64,000 bases of DNA from Allosphingosinicella deserti (GTDB lineage Bacteria > Pseudomonadota > Alphaproteobacteria > Sphingomonadales > Sphingomonadaceae). Below are positions 32,994 through 41,376 of this stretch, in pieces; position 1 is the stretch's first letter; each line of letters opens with the position of its first letter. A program made the position numbers and the translations under genes. The stretch is taken from positions 310,001 through 374,000 of the forward strand of contig NZ_PXYI01000003.1 of the NCBI RefSeq assembly GCF_003012735.1. Reading direction: 5' to 3'. The notes under the pieces are model-generated. The model ran no database searches. It was not told where the DNA came from and worked only from the letters and a program-made list of their open reading frames with translations.

Positions 32994-33374
32994 ATGAACG
33001 TCAAGCATTTCGGCGCGCTTGCGCTGGCCTTCGCGCTCGTCTCCACGCCGACGCTGGCCAAGGACAAGCCCAAGAGCTTCGTCATCGTCAACGAGGAAGT
33101 CGGCGTTCCCGTTTTCCCGCACGACATCACCGATCGTCCTTACGAGGTGGTCGGGGAAGTCAAAGCCGGCGTTCGCAAGGCGACGATCTTCAGCAAGGAA
33201 GCCTCGCAGAAGAAGATCTACAAGGAATTGTGGGAGCGCGCCGAGAAGAAGGGCGCCGATGCGGTGATCAACGCATCCTATGGAGATTCGCACGTGTCGC
33301 TGACCAGCTGGGGCAAAACCAACGCCACCGGCACTGCGATCCGTTTCAAGCCGGCGGCCGCACCGGCCAATTGA
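32994..33374 (+). CDS. Exported protein, YbjQ-like domain
   Basis: A 126-residue protein with signal peptide KHFGALALAFALVSTPTLA. The mature part (PYEVVGEVKAGV, then YKELWERAEKKGADAVINAS, ending TNATGTAIRF) resembles the YbjQ/UPF0145 fold, often called a putative heavy-metal-binding domain, though without its Cys residues. It is likely periplasmic. ATG 32994 follows AGGGGG. It heads a group of exported proteins on the plus strand. Function unknown. Confidence 0.7.
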   Translation: MNVKHFGALALAFALVSTPTLAKDKPKSFVIVNEEVGVPVFPHDITDRPYEVVGEVKAGVRKATIFSKEASQKKIYKELWERAEKKGADAVINASYGDSHVSLTSWGKTNATGTAIRFKPAAAPAN

Positions 33375-33433
33375 GCCGCAGCCGCCTGCCGCGGCATCGC
33401 GCAGCGGGCGGCTCGCTTGGCCGGGGGGGCTCC

Positions 33434-34123
33434 ATGATCCGATCCATCGTCTCCGCGCTTGCCGCGGTGAGCGTCGCCGCCGGCCCGACGGCTGCGGTCG
33501 CCCAGAACCAGCATCCTGCCACCGCCCCGGACTCGGCGACGGCCGCTGCGGCCCCTGCTTCGGCAGCTGACGCCGTGGCACCGCAATTACTCGTCGCAAC
33601 GCCGAGGGCGCCGACCGATCGTCCCGGCGCCTTGCTGGTGCCGCGCGAGACCATGGTCCGGCTGATGGTGCTGAACGAGGTCAACACCCACAAGGCGAAA
33701 GCCGGCGAGCGCTTCGCTCTGCGCGTCGACGAGGCGGTGGCGCTGAACGGCGTCACCATCATCCCGGTCGGCGCCAAGGCCTTTGGCGAAGTCACCGAAA
33801 TCCGCGAGAATGGCGCCGTCGGGAAGGCCGGCCAGATCGGCGCACGCTTGCTCTATGCCGAGGTCGGCGGGCAGCGGATCGCGCTGACCGGCGAGGATGG
33901 CAGCAAGGGCATCAAGGGCGGCGACCGTGTCGCGCTGGCGATGCTCGGCTTCGGCGTACTGGGGCTGTTCGCCCGCGGTAGCCAGGGCAAGCTCAAGGCC
34001 GGCCACATCTTCAACGGCTATCTCGCCGACGATCTGCTCTACGATCCTGCGGCTGCCGCCTTCATCGAGCCGGAGCGCGCGGCGCCCGTCGTAACCGTCG
34101 CCGCGTCGCCGGCACAGCCATGA
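33434..34123 (+). CDS. Exported protein, first of two tandem paralogues
   Basis: A 229-residue protein with signal peptide IRSIVSALAAVSVAAGPTA and an Ala/Pro-rich linker. Its globular domain (RLMVLNEVNTHKAKAGERF, VAIPVGAKAFGEV-type segment, KAGQIGARLLYAEVGGQRI) matches the next gene in order and spacing. A hydrophobic stretch LAMLGFGVLGLFARG follows. The stop overlaps the next start (ATGA). I do not recognise a characterised relative; a small beta-rich envelope domain is suggested. Confidence 0.72.
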   Translation: MIRSIVSALAAVSVAAGPTAAVAQNQHPATAPDSATAAAAPASAADAVAPQLLVATPRAPTDRPGALLVPRETMVRLMVLNEVNTHKAKAGERFALRVDEAVALNGVTIIPVGAKAFGEVTEIRENGAVGKAGQIGARLLYAEVGGQRIALTGEDGSKGIKGGDRVALAMLGFGVLGLFARGSQGKLKAGHIFNGYLADDLLYDPAAAAFIEPERAAPVVTVAASPAQP

Positions 34124-34671
34124 TCGCGGCGGCGCTGATCGCTTTCGCGGCGATCCTTGCGGGCGAGTCGCCGCAGGCTGCTGCGCCGCAAGGGCATTCC
34201 CCGGCCCCTCCGGTGACCGCCGTGCCGTCGCCGGGTGGAGGGCGCCCGGTGCTCCGCGCCGGCACCGAGGTTCGGATGAGGACGCTCGAAGCGCTGAGTT
34301 CGAAGCATGCGCGCCAGGGTCAGCGGTTCGCGCTGGAGGTCGTCGACCATGTCGTCGTGGAGGGGGGCGTGGTCATCCCGCGCGGCGCCCCGGCCACCGG
34401 CGAGGTGGCACGGGTGGTCGGCCGCGGCATCATGGGCAAAGCGGGGAAGCTCGAGGTGCGCATCCTGTTCGTCGAAGCCGGCGGCGCGCGGATCAGGCTG
34501 GGCGGCCGTGCCGTCGACAAGGGCAAGGCGAGCACCGGGCCGGTGGTGGCGGGGACGGTGCTGCTCGGTCCGCTCGCCAGCTTCGTCCAGGGGACCAGCG
34601 CGCAGATCCCGGCGGGAACCGCCGTCTTGGGCTTCGTCTATGCGGATGTTTCGCTGATGCCGCAAAGCTGA
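34120..34671 (+). CDS. Exported protein, second of two tandem paralogues
   Basis: A 183-residue protein paralogous to the one before: RMRTLEALSSKHARQGQRF, VVIPRGAPATGEVARV and GKAGKLEVRILFVEAGGARI align with the first copy. It has a short signal peptide (IAAALIAFAAILAG) and a Pro-rich linker. ATG 34120 overlaps the upstream TGA, so translation is coupled and the two products may work together, for example as a heteromer. No known function. Confidence 0.72.
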   Translation: MIAAALIAFAAILAGESPQAAAPQGHSPAPPVTAVPSPGGGRPVLRAGTEVRMRTLEALSSKHARQGQRFALEVVDHVVVEGGVVIPRGAPATGEVARVVGRGIMGKAGKLEVRILFVEAGGARIRLGGRAVDKGKASTGPVVAGTVLLGPLASFVQGTSAQIPAGTAVLGFVYADVSLMPQS

Positions 34672-34703
34672 CGCGCGGCCTGGCGCGCATCGCTGCGCAG
34701 GGC

Positions 34704-35609
34704 TCAGGCGCCAAACGCACGGCGGACGAGGGTGCGGGACCGTGCCCATAGACCGGCAGGCGCAGCTTTTGGGGGCGCGCCGACCGCCTCGTCGACGAGG
34801 CGCTCGAGCTCGGGCCAGCCGATCGGCCGGTTGCTGTGGTCGATCGATCCCAGGCTCGGCGGATGCACGCCCGGATGGAAGGCGAGGACGTCGCTCAGAT
34901 CGAGAATTTCGAAGCGCTTCGGAGGGACGCTGTCTTTCGGCATGTAGATGACGTGGGGCGCATCCGCGGGGACGGCGATGAAGTGGATGGCCGGTCGCAG
35001 CCGGTCGCTGCGGTTCGGCAGGGACCAGTGGATCATTCCGGTCTGGAACAGGAGCGCTTCGCCGGCGCGCACGCGCACCGGCACGGATCGGCTCTTGATC
35101 CTGTCCGGATAGGATTCGAAATATGGCGAGACTCCGGGGCCGATGATCTGGTCCCGAACCTTGTGGCTTCCGGGCAGCAGGCAGAGGGCGCCGTTGGCTT
35201 CGTCGACGTCCGCCAGCGCACACCAGAGGGTGAAGGTCACCGCGTCCGGATCGGTGGTCGCCCGGTAATCGCAATGGACGCCCATTTCGCCGCCGCCCGG
35301 CGGCTTGATGAATGCGCCTCCGGCGGACACGCGATAGCCGGAGACGATGCGATCGAGCACCGGGGTGAAGGTGGCGCGCACCAGCGCGGCAACCGCCTCC
35401 TGGTAGGCGCCGTCGGCGTTGTAATAGGTGATGTGGCCCTGGCGGAGATCGTCGTCGGATCGCCCGGACTTTGCATGATCCCGCATCAACCCGTCGAGCG
35501 CGCCGCGCACGGCGCTCACTTCATCGGCAGTGAGCAGCGGCGCGACCGCGTAGCCGAGCCTGCGGAAATCCGATGCGGTCTCGGCAGTGGCGAATTGCGG
35601 CTCGAGCAT
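34704..35609 (-). CDS. Phytanoyl-CoA dioxygenase (PhyH) family protein
   Basis: A roughly 300-residue Fe(II)/2-oxoglutarate dioxygenase. The facial triad is His-x-Asp in GVHCDYRAT and distal His in MIHWSLPNRSD, followed by Arg. GGGEMGVHCDY and LLPGSHKVRDQ are typical PhyH spacing. The start is ATG 35609 (MLEPQF, AGG about 9 bases upstream) or ATG 35624. It is a paralogue of the PhyH gene at 3648-4568 but clearly diverged. It is followed downstream by convergent exported genes. Substrate unknown. Confidence 0.84.
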   Translation of the reverse strand: MLEPQFATAETASDFRRLGYAVAPLLTADEVSAVRGALDGLMRDHAKSGRSDDDLRQGHITYYNADGAYQEAVAALVRATFTPVLDRIVSGYRVSAGGAFIKPPGGGEMGVHCDYRATTDPDAVTFTLWCALADVDEANGALCLLPGSHKVRDQIIGPGVSPYFESYPDRIKSRSVPVRVRAGEALLFQTGMIHWSLPNRSDRLRPAIHFIAVPADAPHVIYMPKDSVPPKRFEILDLSDVLAFHPGVHPPSLGSIDHSNRPIGWPELERLVDEAVGAPPKAAPAGLWARSRTLVRRAFGA

Positions 35610-35708
35610 AAAGGGGCGCCTCATGACCCACGACAGGTTCGTGTAAAGGCGGCGTCCCCGCGATGCAATCTGCGCCGGGGCGATCGGCCCGACGCTGCAC
35701 CGCCTTGA

Positions 35709-36113
35709 TCACACCGGCAAGGCGGCAGGCGCCAGCGCGCGTTTCACCTCGCCGAGGAACAGCTCCGTCGAGAAGGGCTTTTCGAGCACCGTCGCGGCAC
35801 CGAGCGCGGTCGCCTCGGCGTGGATCTCGCCCGCACGCTCGCCGGTCATCATCAGGGCCGGCCAGTCGATCCCCCGGCGACGAAGCTCCCCAAGCGCGGC
35901 GAGGCCGTTGGTGCCGGGCAGGTTGAGGTCGATGACCAGGCACCCGGGCGCGAGCGAGCCCAGCGCCGCGAGCAGATCGTCGGCGGTTTCGAACAGCCGC
36001 GGCCCGAAGCCGGTGAGCTCGAGCATGATGAAGATCGACCGGGCGACGGACGAATCGTCCTCGACGACGTAAACGGCGGGCAGATCACTCAAGCAGGCAT
36101 ACTCACGCGGCAA
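35709..36113 (-). CDS. Receiver-only response regulator
   Basis: A 120-134 residue single receiver domain with acidic pair VVEDDSSVA, phospho-acceptor Asp in CLVIDLNLPGTNG, Thr in MMTGERAG and Lys in VLEKPFS. It has no output domain, so it may act by protein interaction or as a phosphate sink. The start is uncertain: no ATG or GTG fits, and TTG at 36113 or 36092 are the candidates. It lies upstream of, and in the same direction as, the PhyH gene, with about 100 bp between. Confidence 0.78.
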   Translation of the reverse strand: MPREYACLSDLPAVYVVEDDSSVARSIFIMLELTGFGPRLFETADDLLAALGSLAPGCLVIDLNLPGTNGLAALGELRRRGIDWPALMMTGERAGEIHAEATALGAATVLEKPFSTELFLGEVKRALAPAALPV

Positions 36114-36338
36114 GACCCCGCCCGAGGCGAGGTGCGACCGGCCGGCGTGAGCACGAATGCCTGCGACGGGTCAGGAGAAATCCATGTAAGATGGTAAGCC
36201 TGGCTTTGCAGTAGTCTAAATGCTGTATTTGCGGTCTCTTGTGAGCTGCGTGCGACGGGTGGCGAAGGCCTGCGCCGGAGCCATACGGGCGCACGCGAAA
36301 AATGCGGCTGTTCTTCTGATCCTGCATCGATGACGTGT

Positions 36339-36986
36339 CTAGATCTGGATGAAGCCGCGGCGGGCCGCCATCACCACGGCGTGGGTGCGGTCGGCGACGT
36401 CGAGCTTGGTGAAGATCGTCTTCAGATGCGCTTTGATCGTGTCGGTCGAGAGCGCCATCTGCCAGGCGATCTGCTTGTTGGCCTGCCCCTCGGCCACCAG
36501 GCTGAGGATGCGGATCTCACGTTCGTTGAGCCGATCCTCGGTGGCGTGGAGGGCGATATCCTGCGCGACTTCGGGCGCGATCGCGCGGCGGCCGCCGTGG
36601 ACGGCGCGGATGGTGTCGAGCAGGTCCTTGCGGATGCAGCTCTTGAGCAGATAGCCGGCGGCGCCGGCGCGCAGCGCGCGGAGCGCCAGCGTGTCGCCGG
36701 GATAAGTGGTGAGCACGACGATCTGGGCGGCCGGCGCCTCGGCGCGGATTTGCTCGATCGCCTCGATGCCGCCGAGCCCGCGCATCTGCACGTCCATCAA
36801 GGTGATATCGGGCCGGACGCTCCGGAACATGTCGATCGCCTCGGCACCGTCTGCGGCCTGCCCGACGACCACCATGTCGTCCTGGCGCGCGAGCACGGCG
36901 ACGATGCCTTCGCGCATCATCGGGTGGTCGTCGACCACCAGCACCCGGATCGGGGCCGCGGTCGGCAGTCTGCAGGCGTCAGTCAC
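36339..36986 (-). CDS. NarL-type two-component response regulator
   Basis: A 215-residue regulator. The receiver has VVDDHPMMREG, phospho-acceptor Asp in ITLMDVQMRGLGG and Lys in GYLLKSCI. The LuxR HTH reads LNEREIRILSLVAEGQANK, then STDTIKAHLKTIFTKL. The GTG at 36986 is preferred because GGAG sits 7 bases upstream; ATG 36998 overlaps that GGAG and lacks its own. HisKA_3 kinases pair with this class, and the only such kinase in the window is at 47810-50839. It is divergent from the haloperoxidase gene, with an ACCC-N3-CGGGTA site in the spacer. Confidence 0.9.
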   Translation of the reverse strand: MTDACRLPTAAPIRVLVVDDHPMMREGIVAVLARQDDMVVVGQAADGAEAIDMFRSVRPDITLMDVQMRGLGGIEAIEQIRAEAPAAQIVVLTTYPGDTLALRALRAGAAGYLLKSCIRKDLLDTIRAVHGGRRAIAPEVAQDIALHATEDRLNEREIRILSLVAEGQANKQIAWQMALSTDTIKAHLKTIFTKLDVADRTHAVVMAARRGFIQI

Positions 36987-37152
36987 AGGCGGCTCCATAA
37001 GCCAATTCGCGCCGACGGCATCCTCTCCGGACCGATCATAAGCACTCCCGCACGGCCGATTCAACGATTTCGTTGCACGCCTGGAACCGGTTTCGGGACA
37101 GAGCTGCCGAGGCACAGGCCTTCTGCATAAGCGATCGTCATCCGAACGCCTC

Positions 37153-37165
37153 ACCCGAACGGGTA
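37153..37165 (+). promoter_or_regulatory. ACCC-N3-CGGGTA element, haloperoxidase/regulator promoter
   Basis: ACCCGAACGGGTA. The core ACCCG-AA-CGGGT is a perfect inverted repeat apart from its two central bases. It lies 87 bp before the haloperoxidase start and about 165 bp before the divergent NarL-type regulator. The same ten fixed bases recur at 47769-47781 and 50923-50935. Confidence 0.6.
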
Positions 37166-37251
37166 TTGTCAGCACGGCCGTGCGGGATAAGCGCGGCCGG
37201 GCTGGCGGGTTATTCCGCAGCCGATCCCAACCACGCACAGGAGACCGAGAC

Positions 37252-38082
37252 ATGCCATTCATCACCGCCCAGGACGGGGCCGAGATCTTCTACAAGGATT
37301 GGGGATCCAAGGACGCGCAGCCGATCGTCTTCCATCATGGCTGGCCGCTCAGCGCCGACGATTGGGACGCGCAATTGCTGTTCTTCCACGGCCAGGGCTT
37401 CCGAGTGATCGCCCATGACCGCCGCGGCCATGGCCGCTCCACCGAGACGGACGCCGGCAACGAGATGGACACCTATGCCGCCGACGTCGCCGCGCTGACC
37501 ACCGCGCTCGACCTGCGCAATGCCGTTCATATCGGCCATTCCACCGGCGGCGGCGAAGTCGCGCGCTACGTCGCGCAGCACGGTCAGGGCCGAGTCGCCA
37601 AGGCGGTGCTGATCAGCGCGGTGCCGCCGATCATGGTCAAGACCGAGGCCAATCCCGAGGGGCTGCCGCTGGAGGTTTTCGACGGGTTCCGCGCCGCGCT
37701 CGCCGCCAACCGCGCGCAATTCTATCGCGAGGTACCGAGCGGCCCGTTCTACGGCTTCAACCGTCCGGGTGCGAAGACCCTCGACGGGGTCGTCGACAAT
37801 TGGTGGCGGCAGGGCATGATGGGCGGCCTCAAGGCCCATTACGACTGCATCAAGGCGTTCTCGGAGACCGATTTCACCGACGACCTCAAGGCGATCGACG
37901 TGCCCGTCCTGATCCTGCACGGCGAGGACGACCAGATCGTGCCGATCGCGGATTCGGCGCACAAGGCGATCAAGCTGCTCCCGAACGGCACGCTCAAGAC
38001 CTATCCGGGGCTTTCGCACGGCATGTTCGCGATCAACGCCGAGATCATCAACGCAGATCTGCTCGCCTTCATCCGCATCTGA
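37252..38082 (+). CDS. Cofactor-free haloperoxidase-type alpha/beta hydrolase
   Basis: A 276-residue alpha/beta hydrolase very close in layout to bacterial chloroperoxidases (perhydrolases). The triad is Ser97 in GHSTGGGE, Asp227 in HGEDDQIVP and His256 in GLSHGMF, almost the numbering of the known enzymes. The oxyanion region is [13 protein letters not shown]. Such enzymes form peracids from H2O2 and carboxylic acids in vitro; the natural role is usually ester hydrolysis or detoxification. ATG 37252 follows AGGAG. A second hydrolase follows after 6 bp. Confidence 0.9.
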   Translation: MPFITAQDGAEIFYKDWGSKDAQPIVFHHGWPLSADDWDAQLLFFHGQGFRVIAHDRRGHGRSTETDAGNEMDTYAADVAALTTALDLRNAVHIGHSTGGGEVARYVAQHGQGRVAKAVLISAVPPIMVKTEANPEGLPLEVFDGFRAALAANRAQFYREVPSGPFYGFNRPGAKTLDGVVDNWWRQGMMGGLKAHYDCIKAFSETDFTDDLKAIDVPVLILHGEDDQIVPIADSAHKAIKLLPNGTLKTYPGLSHGMFAINAEIINADLLAFIRI

Positions 38083-38088
38083 TCCCGC

Positions 38089-38874
38089 ATGGCGGCACCG
38101 ATCATGCTGATCCACGGAGCCTGGCTGACGCCAAGTTCCTGGGATCGGTTCCGCCAGTTCTACGAACGTCAGGGCCTGGCGGTCTCGGCGCCGCCATGGC
38201 CCGGCATGGACCGGCCGATCGACATCCTGCGCCAGCGCCCCGCACGGGCGCTGGCGCGCCTTGGCGTCAAGCAACTGGTCGATCATTATTCTGCGCTCGT
38301 CGCCGCCTCGCCCGCACCGCCGGTCCTGATCGGTCATTCCTTCGGCGGATTGATCGTCCAGCTGCTGCTCGAGCGCGGGCTTGGCGCGGCCGGGGTGGCG
38401 ATCGCCCCGGTCCCGCCCTTCGGCGTAGCGCCGCACCCGCGCGCGGCCTGGACATCGCTGCCGGTCTTCATCGCCTGGAACGGCTGGAACCGAGTGATGA
38501 CGATGAGCCTCCGCGGCTTCTCGACCGGATTTGCCCAGACCTTGCCGCCGGCCGAGCGTCTCTATGCCCACGACAAATTCATCGTGCCGACGCCCGGCCG
38601 CATCTTCTTCCAGGCGCTGCTCGGCATCGGCAATCGGCTGCGCTGGGACAATCCGGCGCGGCCACCATTGCTGCTGATCGCCGGCGGGCGCGACCGGACG
38701 GTGCCGGCCGCGATGGTGGAGAGCAATTATCGCCGGCAGCTGGGCGCGCCCTCGACCACATCCTATTGCAAATTCGCCGGGCGATCGCACTTCCTGTGCA
38801 ACGAAGCGGGTTGGGAGCAGGTCGCCGAAGCGGCGCTCGCCTGGGCGCTGGAACATGCGCGAGGCATGCCGTAG
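38089..38874 (+). CDS. Alpha/beta hydrolase
   Basis: A 261-residue cytoplasmic alpha/beta hydrolase. It has LIHGAWLTPSSWDRF (oxyanion region), nucleophile Ser in GHSFGG, Asp in IAGGRDRTVP and His in GRSHFLCNE. It begins 6 bp after the haloperoxidase stop, so the two are co-transcribed. Substrate unknown; relatives are often annotated as esterases or lactonases. Confidence 0.85.
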   Translation: MAAPIMLIHGAWLTPSSWDRFRQFYERQGLAVSAPPWPGMDRPIDILRQRPARALARLGVKQLVDHYSALVAASPAPPVLIGHSFGGLIVQLLLERGLGAAGVAIAPVPPFGVAPHPRAAWTSLPVFIAWNGWNRVMTMSLRGFSTGFAQTLPPAERLYAHDKFIVPTPGRIFFQALLGIGNRLRWDNPARPPLLLIAGGRDRTVPAAMVESNYRRQLGAPSTTSYCKFAGRSHFLCNEAGWEQVAEAALAWALEHARGMP

Positions 38875-38996
38875 CTCTTCCAGGATATCGAACAAATCGT
38901 GCGATCTTATTCCACTCCACGGAACATGAGCGGCGGCTAAATTGCATTCCAGACGGCGACGCAGCGGTGCGCCGCGCTTCAGACAGGAGAATGCAC

Positions 38997-39452
38997 ATGC
39001 TCACCACCTCCCCCGCTTCGACCCTCGGCACCTCATCCAGCAGCATCGGCACCGGCGCCGGCACGGCCGCGCTCGCAAATTCGGTCCTGCCATTGGTCGG
39101 CCGGATCGGCCTCGCCGCCATCTTCGTGCTGAGCGGCGTCTCCAAGCTCACCGCGCCGCAGGCGACGATCGGCTATATCGCCTCGGTCGGCCTGCCGTTC
39201 CCGACGGTTGCGCTTGCCGCCGCGATCCTCGTCGAACTGGCGGGCGGTGCGCTGCTGATCGCCGGCTACCGAACGCGGCTAGTCGCCGCGCTCCTCGCCG
39301 CCTTCTCGGTGGTGACGGCCCTGACCTTCCATGCGGATCTCGGCGACCAGAACCAGTTCATCCACTTCCTCAAGAACATCGCCATGGCCGGCGGGCTGCT
39401 CCAGATCGTCGCGTTCGGAGCCGGTCGCTTCAGCTTCGACAATCGCCGCTGA
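38997..39452 (+). CDS. DoxX family membrane protein
   Basis: A 151-residue protein with four hydrophobic helices and the DoxX motif GRIGLAAIFVLSGVSKL, then a VELAGGALLIAGYRTR region and a C-terminal HFLKNIAMAGGLLQIVAFG. DoxX proteins are inner-membrane and linked to oxidative or thiol stress in several bacteria. ATG 38997 has AGGAG 7 bases upstream. It is 122 bp after the second hydrolase and ends in a terminator hairpin. Confidence 0.88.
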   Translation: MLTTSPASTLGTSSSSIGTGAGTAALANSVLPLVGRIGLAAIFVLSGVSKLTAPQATIGYIASVGLPFPTVALAAAILVELAGGALLIAGYRTRLVAALLAAFSVVTALTFHADLGDQNQFIHFLKNIAMAGGLLQIVAFGAGRFSFDNRR

Positions 39453-39477
39453 ACCTTTGCCCGCCGGAATACCGCAA

Positions 39478-39509
39478 GCCGGGGCCGCATCATGCGGCCC
39501 CGGCCTTTT
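39478..39509. terminator. Bidirectional terminator between doxX-type and LysR genes
   Basis: GCCGGGGCCGCAT (39478-39490) is complementary to ATGCGGCCCCGGC (39492-39504) and is followed by CTTTTC. It lies between the converging ends of the DoxX gene (plus strand) and the LysR gene (minus strand). Confidence 0.8.
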
Positions 39510-39520
39510 CGCATGACCGG

Positions 39521-40450
39521 CTACAACTCGGCCGTCCCGACGGGCGGCGTATCTTCCGCGCCGCTTTCGACGAAGCGGTCGAGCAGCCACGACAGAGCGG
39601 GGCCGGGGGGCGCGTCGCGGCGATGGATCGCACAGAAGCGGTAGATGCCGCCGGGATCGTCGGGCATGACCAAGCGGACGAGGCTGCCCTCGACGAGATC
39701 CGCTTCGATCATCGGCAGCGGCATGTTGCCCCAGCCGATCCCCTCCCGAAGCAGCGCGTGCTTGGCGCCGAGATCGGCGAGCCGCCAGGTGCGCGGGCTC
39801 TGCACCGCGAAATCGCGGCCGGCGCTGATCGGCGAGCGATCGGTCAGCACCAGCTGGATATGATCGCGCGCGGCCCCGGGCGGCAGCGGATGGATTCGCG
39901 CCAGCGGGTGATCGGGCGCCGCGACCGGCACCATCTGTACCGATCCGGCGACGATCCGCTCGATCCCGTCGACGTCGGTGGCCAGCGGGCCGCTGAGCCC
40001 CAGCCCGGCACGGCCGTCGAGCACCAGAGCGGTGACCGCGCCCAGCGCCTCGACATGGAGGCGCAATGCGACGGTCGGGAAGGCGGTCCGGAAGGCGCGC
40101 AGCACGGCGCCGAGCCGCGCCGCCGGCAGCATCACGTCGACGGCGAGGCTCACCTCCGCCTCGAGCCCGTCGAGCAGGCCCTTGACCTTGGCGCGCAGGC
40201 TGTCGACACCGCCAGAGATGGTCCGCGCCTCGGCAAGCACGGCGCGCCCGGCGGTGGTCAGCTGCGGCTTCCTTGTGCCTTCGCGGTCGAACAGGGTGAC
40301 GCCGAGCTGCGCCTCGAGATTGGCGATGCCGTAGCTCACCACCGACACGGCCCGGTTGAGCTTGCGTCCGGCACCGCCGAAGCTGCCGGTCTCGACGACG
40401 GCGAGGAACAGACGCAATTGATCGAACGTGGGTGTGCCGGGATTTGCCAT
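39521..40450 (-). CDS. LysR-family regulator
   Basis: A 309-residue LysR regulator. The N-terminal HTH is FDQLRLFLAVVETGSFGGAG with AVSVVSYGIANLE, and an effector domain follows. It is divergent from the pirin gene, a frequent arrangement in which LysR controls pirin and nearby DoxX or quinone-related genes. ATG 40450 has only a weak ribosome binding site. The 40451-40636 spacer should hold its operator; a 15-bp palindrome is present there at 40553-40567. Confidence 0.9.
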   Translation of the reverse strand: MANPGTPTFDQLRLFLAVVETGSFGGAGRKLNRAVSVVSYGIANLEAQLGVTLFDREGTRKPQLTTAGRAVLAEARTISGGVDSLRAKVKGLLDGLEAEVSLAVDVMLPAARLGAVLRAFRTAFPTVALRLHVEALGAVTALVLDGRAGLGLSGPLATDVDGIERIVAGSVQMVPVAAPDHPLARIHPLPPGAARDHIQLVLTDRSPISAGRDFAVQSPRTWRLADLGAKHALLREGIGWGNMPLPMIEADLVEGSLVRLVMPDDPGGIYRFCAIHRRDAPPGPALSWLLDRFVESGAEDTPPVGTAEL

Positions 40451-40552
40451 TCAACTTTCTCGAACGATGAGGGCAACTTTATCCCACTGAACAGGAGAGC
40501 AGGCAAGATCCATATCCCGGTCATCGAAGTGAAGTTGCGGGCGCCGCGGCAG

Positions 40553-40567
40553 ACCCGTCGGACGGGT
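40553..40567. promoter_or_regulatory. 15-bp palindrome before pirin gene
   Basis: ACCCGTC-G-GACGGGT is a perfect inverted repeat with 7-base arms, 69 bp before the pirin start. The outer ACCCG/CGGGT half-sites equal those of the three ACCC-N3-CGGGTA elements, but are three bases further apart. It may be a LysR site or a variant of that element. Confidence 0.4.
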
Positions 40568-40636
40568 TTCCGCCCCGTCGGGCAACAGGCGAGCGGCGTT
40601 TTCCCACCTCAAGATGCGAGACGAAGGAGACCAACG

Positions 40637-41335
40637 ATGATCGAACTGCGCCCATTCAGCAGCCTTGGCGGCGACAATCATGGCTGGCTCGATGCCAAGC
40701 ACCATTTCTCGTTCGCAAATTATCATGATCCCAAGCGCGTCCACTGGGGCAATTTGCGGGTCTGGAACGACGACACGATCGCGCCGAACACCGGCTTCCC
40801 GCCGCACCCGCACCGCGACATGGAGATCATCACCTATGTCCGCAAAGGCGCGATCACGCACAAGGACAGCCTCGGCAATGTCGGGCGCACCGAAGCGGGC
40901 GACGTTCAGGTGATGAGTGCCGGCACCGGCGTGACCCATTCGGAGTATAATCTCGAGGCGGAGGAGACCCAGATCTTCCAGATCTGGATCATCCCGACCC
41001 GCAACGGCGAGCAGCCGGCCTGGGGCGCCAAGCCGTTCCCGAAGAACGATCGCGCCGGGCAGTTCGTCACGCTCGCCAGCGGCTATTCGGACGACAAGGA
41101 CGCGCTGCCGATCCGGACGGATGCCAAGGTGGTCGGCGCCACCTTGAAGGCCGGCGAGACGGCGCAATACCGGATCGGCGCCGACCGGCGCGCCTATCTG
41201 GTGCCGGCGACCGGGGCGATCGAGATCGACGGCGTGCGGGTCAACGCCCGCGACGGCGCCGCGATCGAGAAACTGGACGTGATCGCAATCACTGCGATCG
41301 AGGACAGCGAAATCGTTCTGGTCGACGCGGCCTGA
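40637..41335 (+). CDS. Pirin family protein
   Basis: A 232-residue bicupin. The metal ligands are His57 and His59 (PPHPHRDMEI) with His101 and Glu103 (GVTHSEYN), exactly the positions of E. coli YhhW, a pirin with quercetin dioxygenase activity. The C-terminal cupin carries a metal-free second domain (GAIEIDGVRVNARDGA). ATG 40637 follows AAGGAGA. It is divergent from LysR and probably its target. A role in quinone/flavonoid oxidation or redox stress is the usual inference. Confidence 0.92.
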   Translation: MIELRPFSSLGGDNHGWLDAKHHFSFANYHDPKRVHWGNLRVWNDDTIAPNTGFPPHPHRDMEIITYVRKGAITHKDSLGNVGRTEAGDVQVMSAGTGVTHSEYNLEAEETQIFQIWIIPTRNGEQPAWGAKPFPKNDRAGQFVTLASGYSDDKDALPIRTDAKVVGATLKAGETAQYRIGADRRAYLVPATGAIEIDGVRVNARDGAAIEKLDVIAITAIEDSEIVLVDAA

Positions 41336-41342
41336 CGGATCG

Positions 41343-41373
41343 GAAGCCGCCGGGACATCGTCCCGGCGGCTTC
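41343..41373. terminator. Bidirectional terminator hairpin
   Basis: GAAGCCGCCGGGAC (41343-41356) pairs perfectly with GTCCCGGCGGCTTC (41360-41373) around ATC. It lies between the convergent pirin (plus) and porin (minus) genes, 7 bp and 3 bp from their stops. Confidence 0.8.
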
Positions 41374-41376
41374 TCG

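Noticed and set aside
37252-38082. Haloperoxidase as part of a halogenated natural-product cluster
   Set aside because: No polyketide, peptide or terpene biosynthetic genes are nearby, and this enzyme class is usually a hydrolase with perhydrolase side activity.
37800-38990. A long frame leading into the DoxX gene and overlapping both hydrolases
   Set aside because: The hydrolase frames show complete catalytic triads; the DoxX start at 38997 has its own ribosome binding site.
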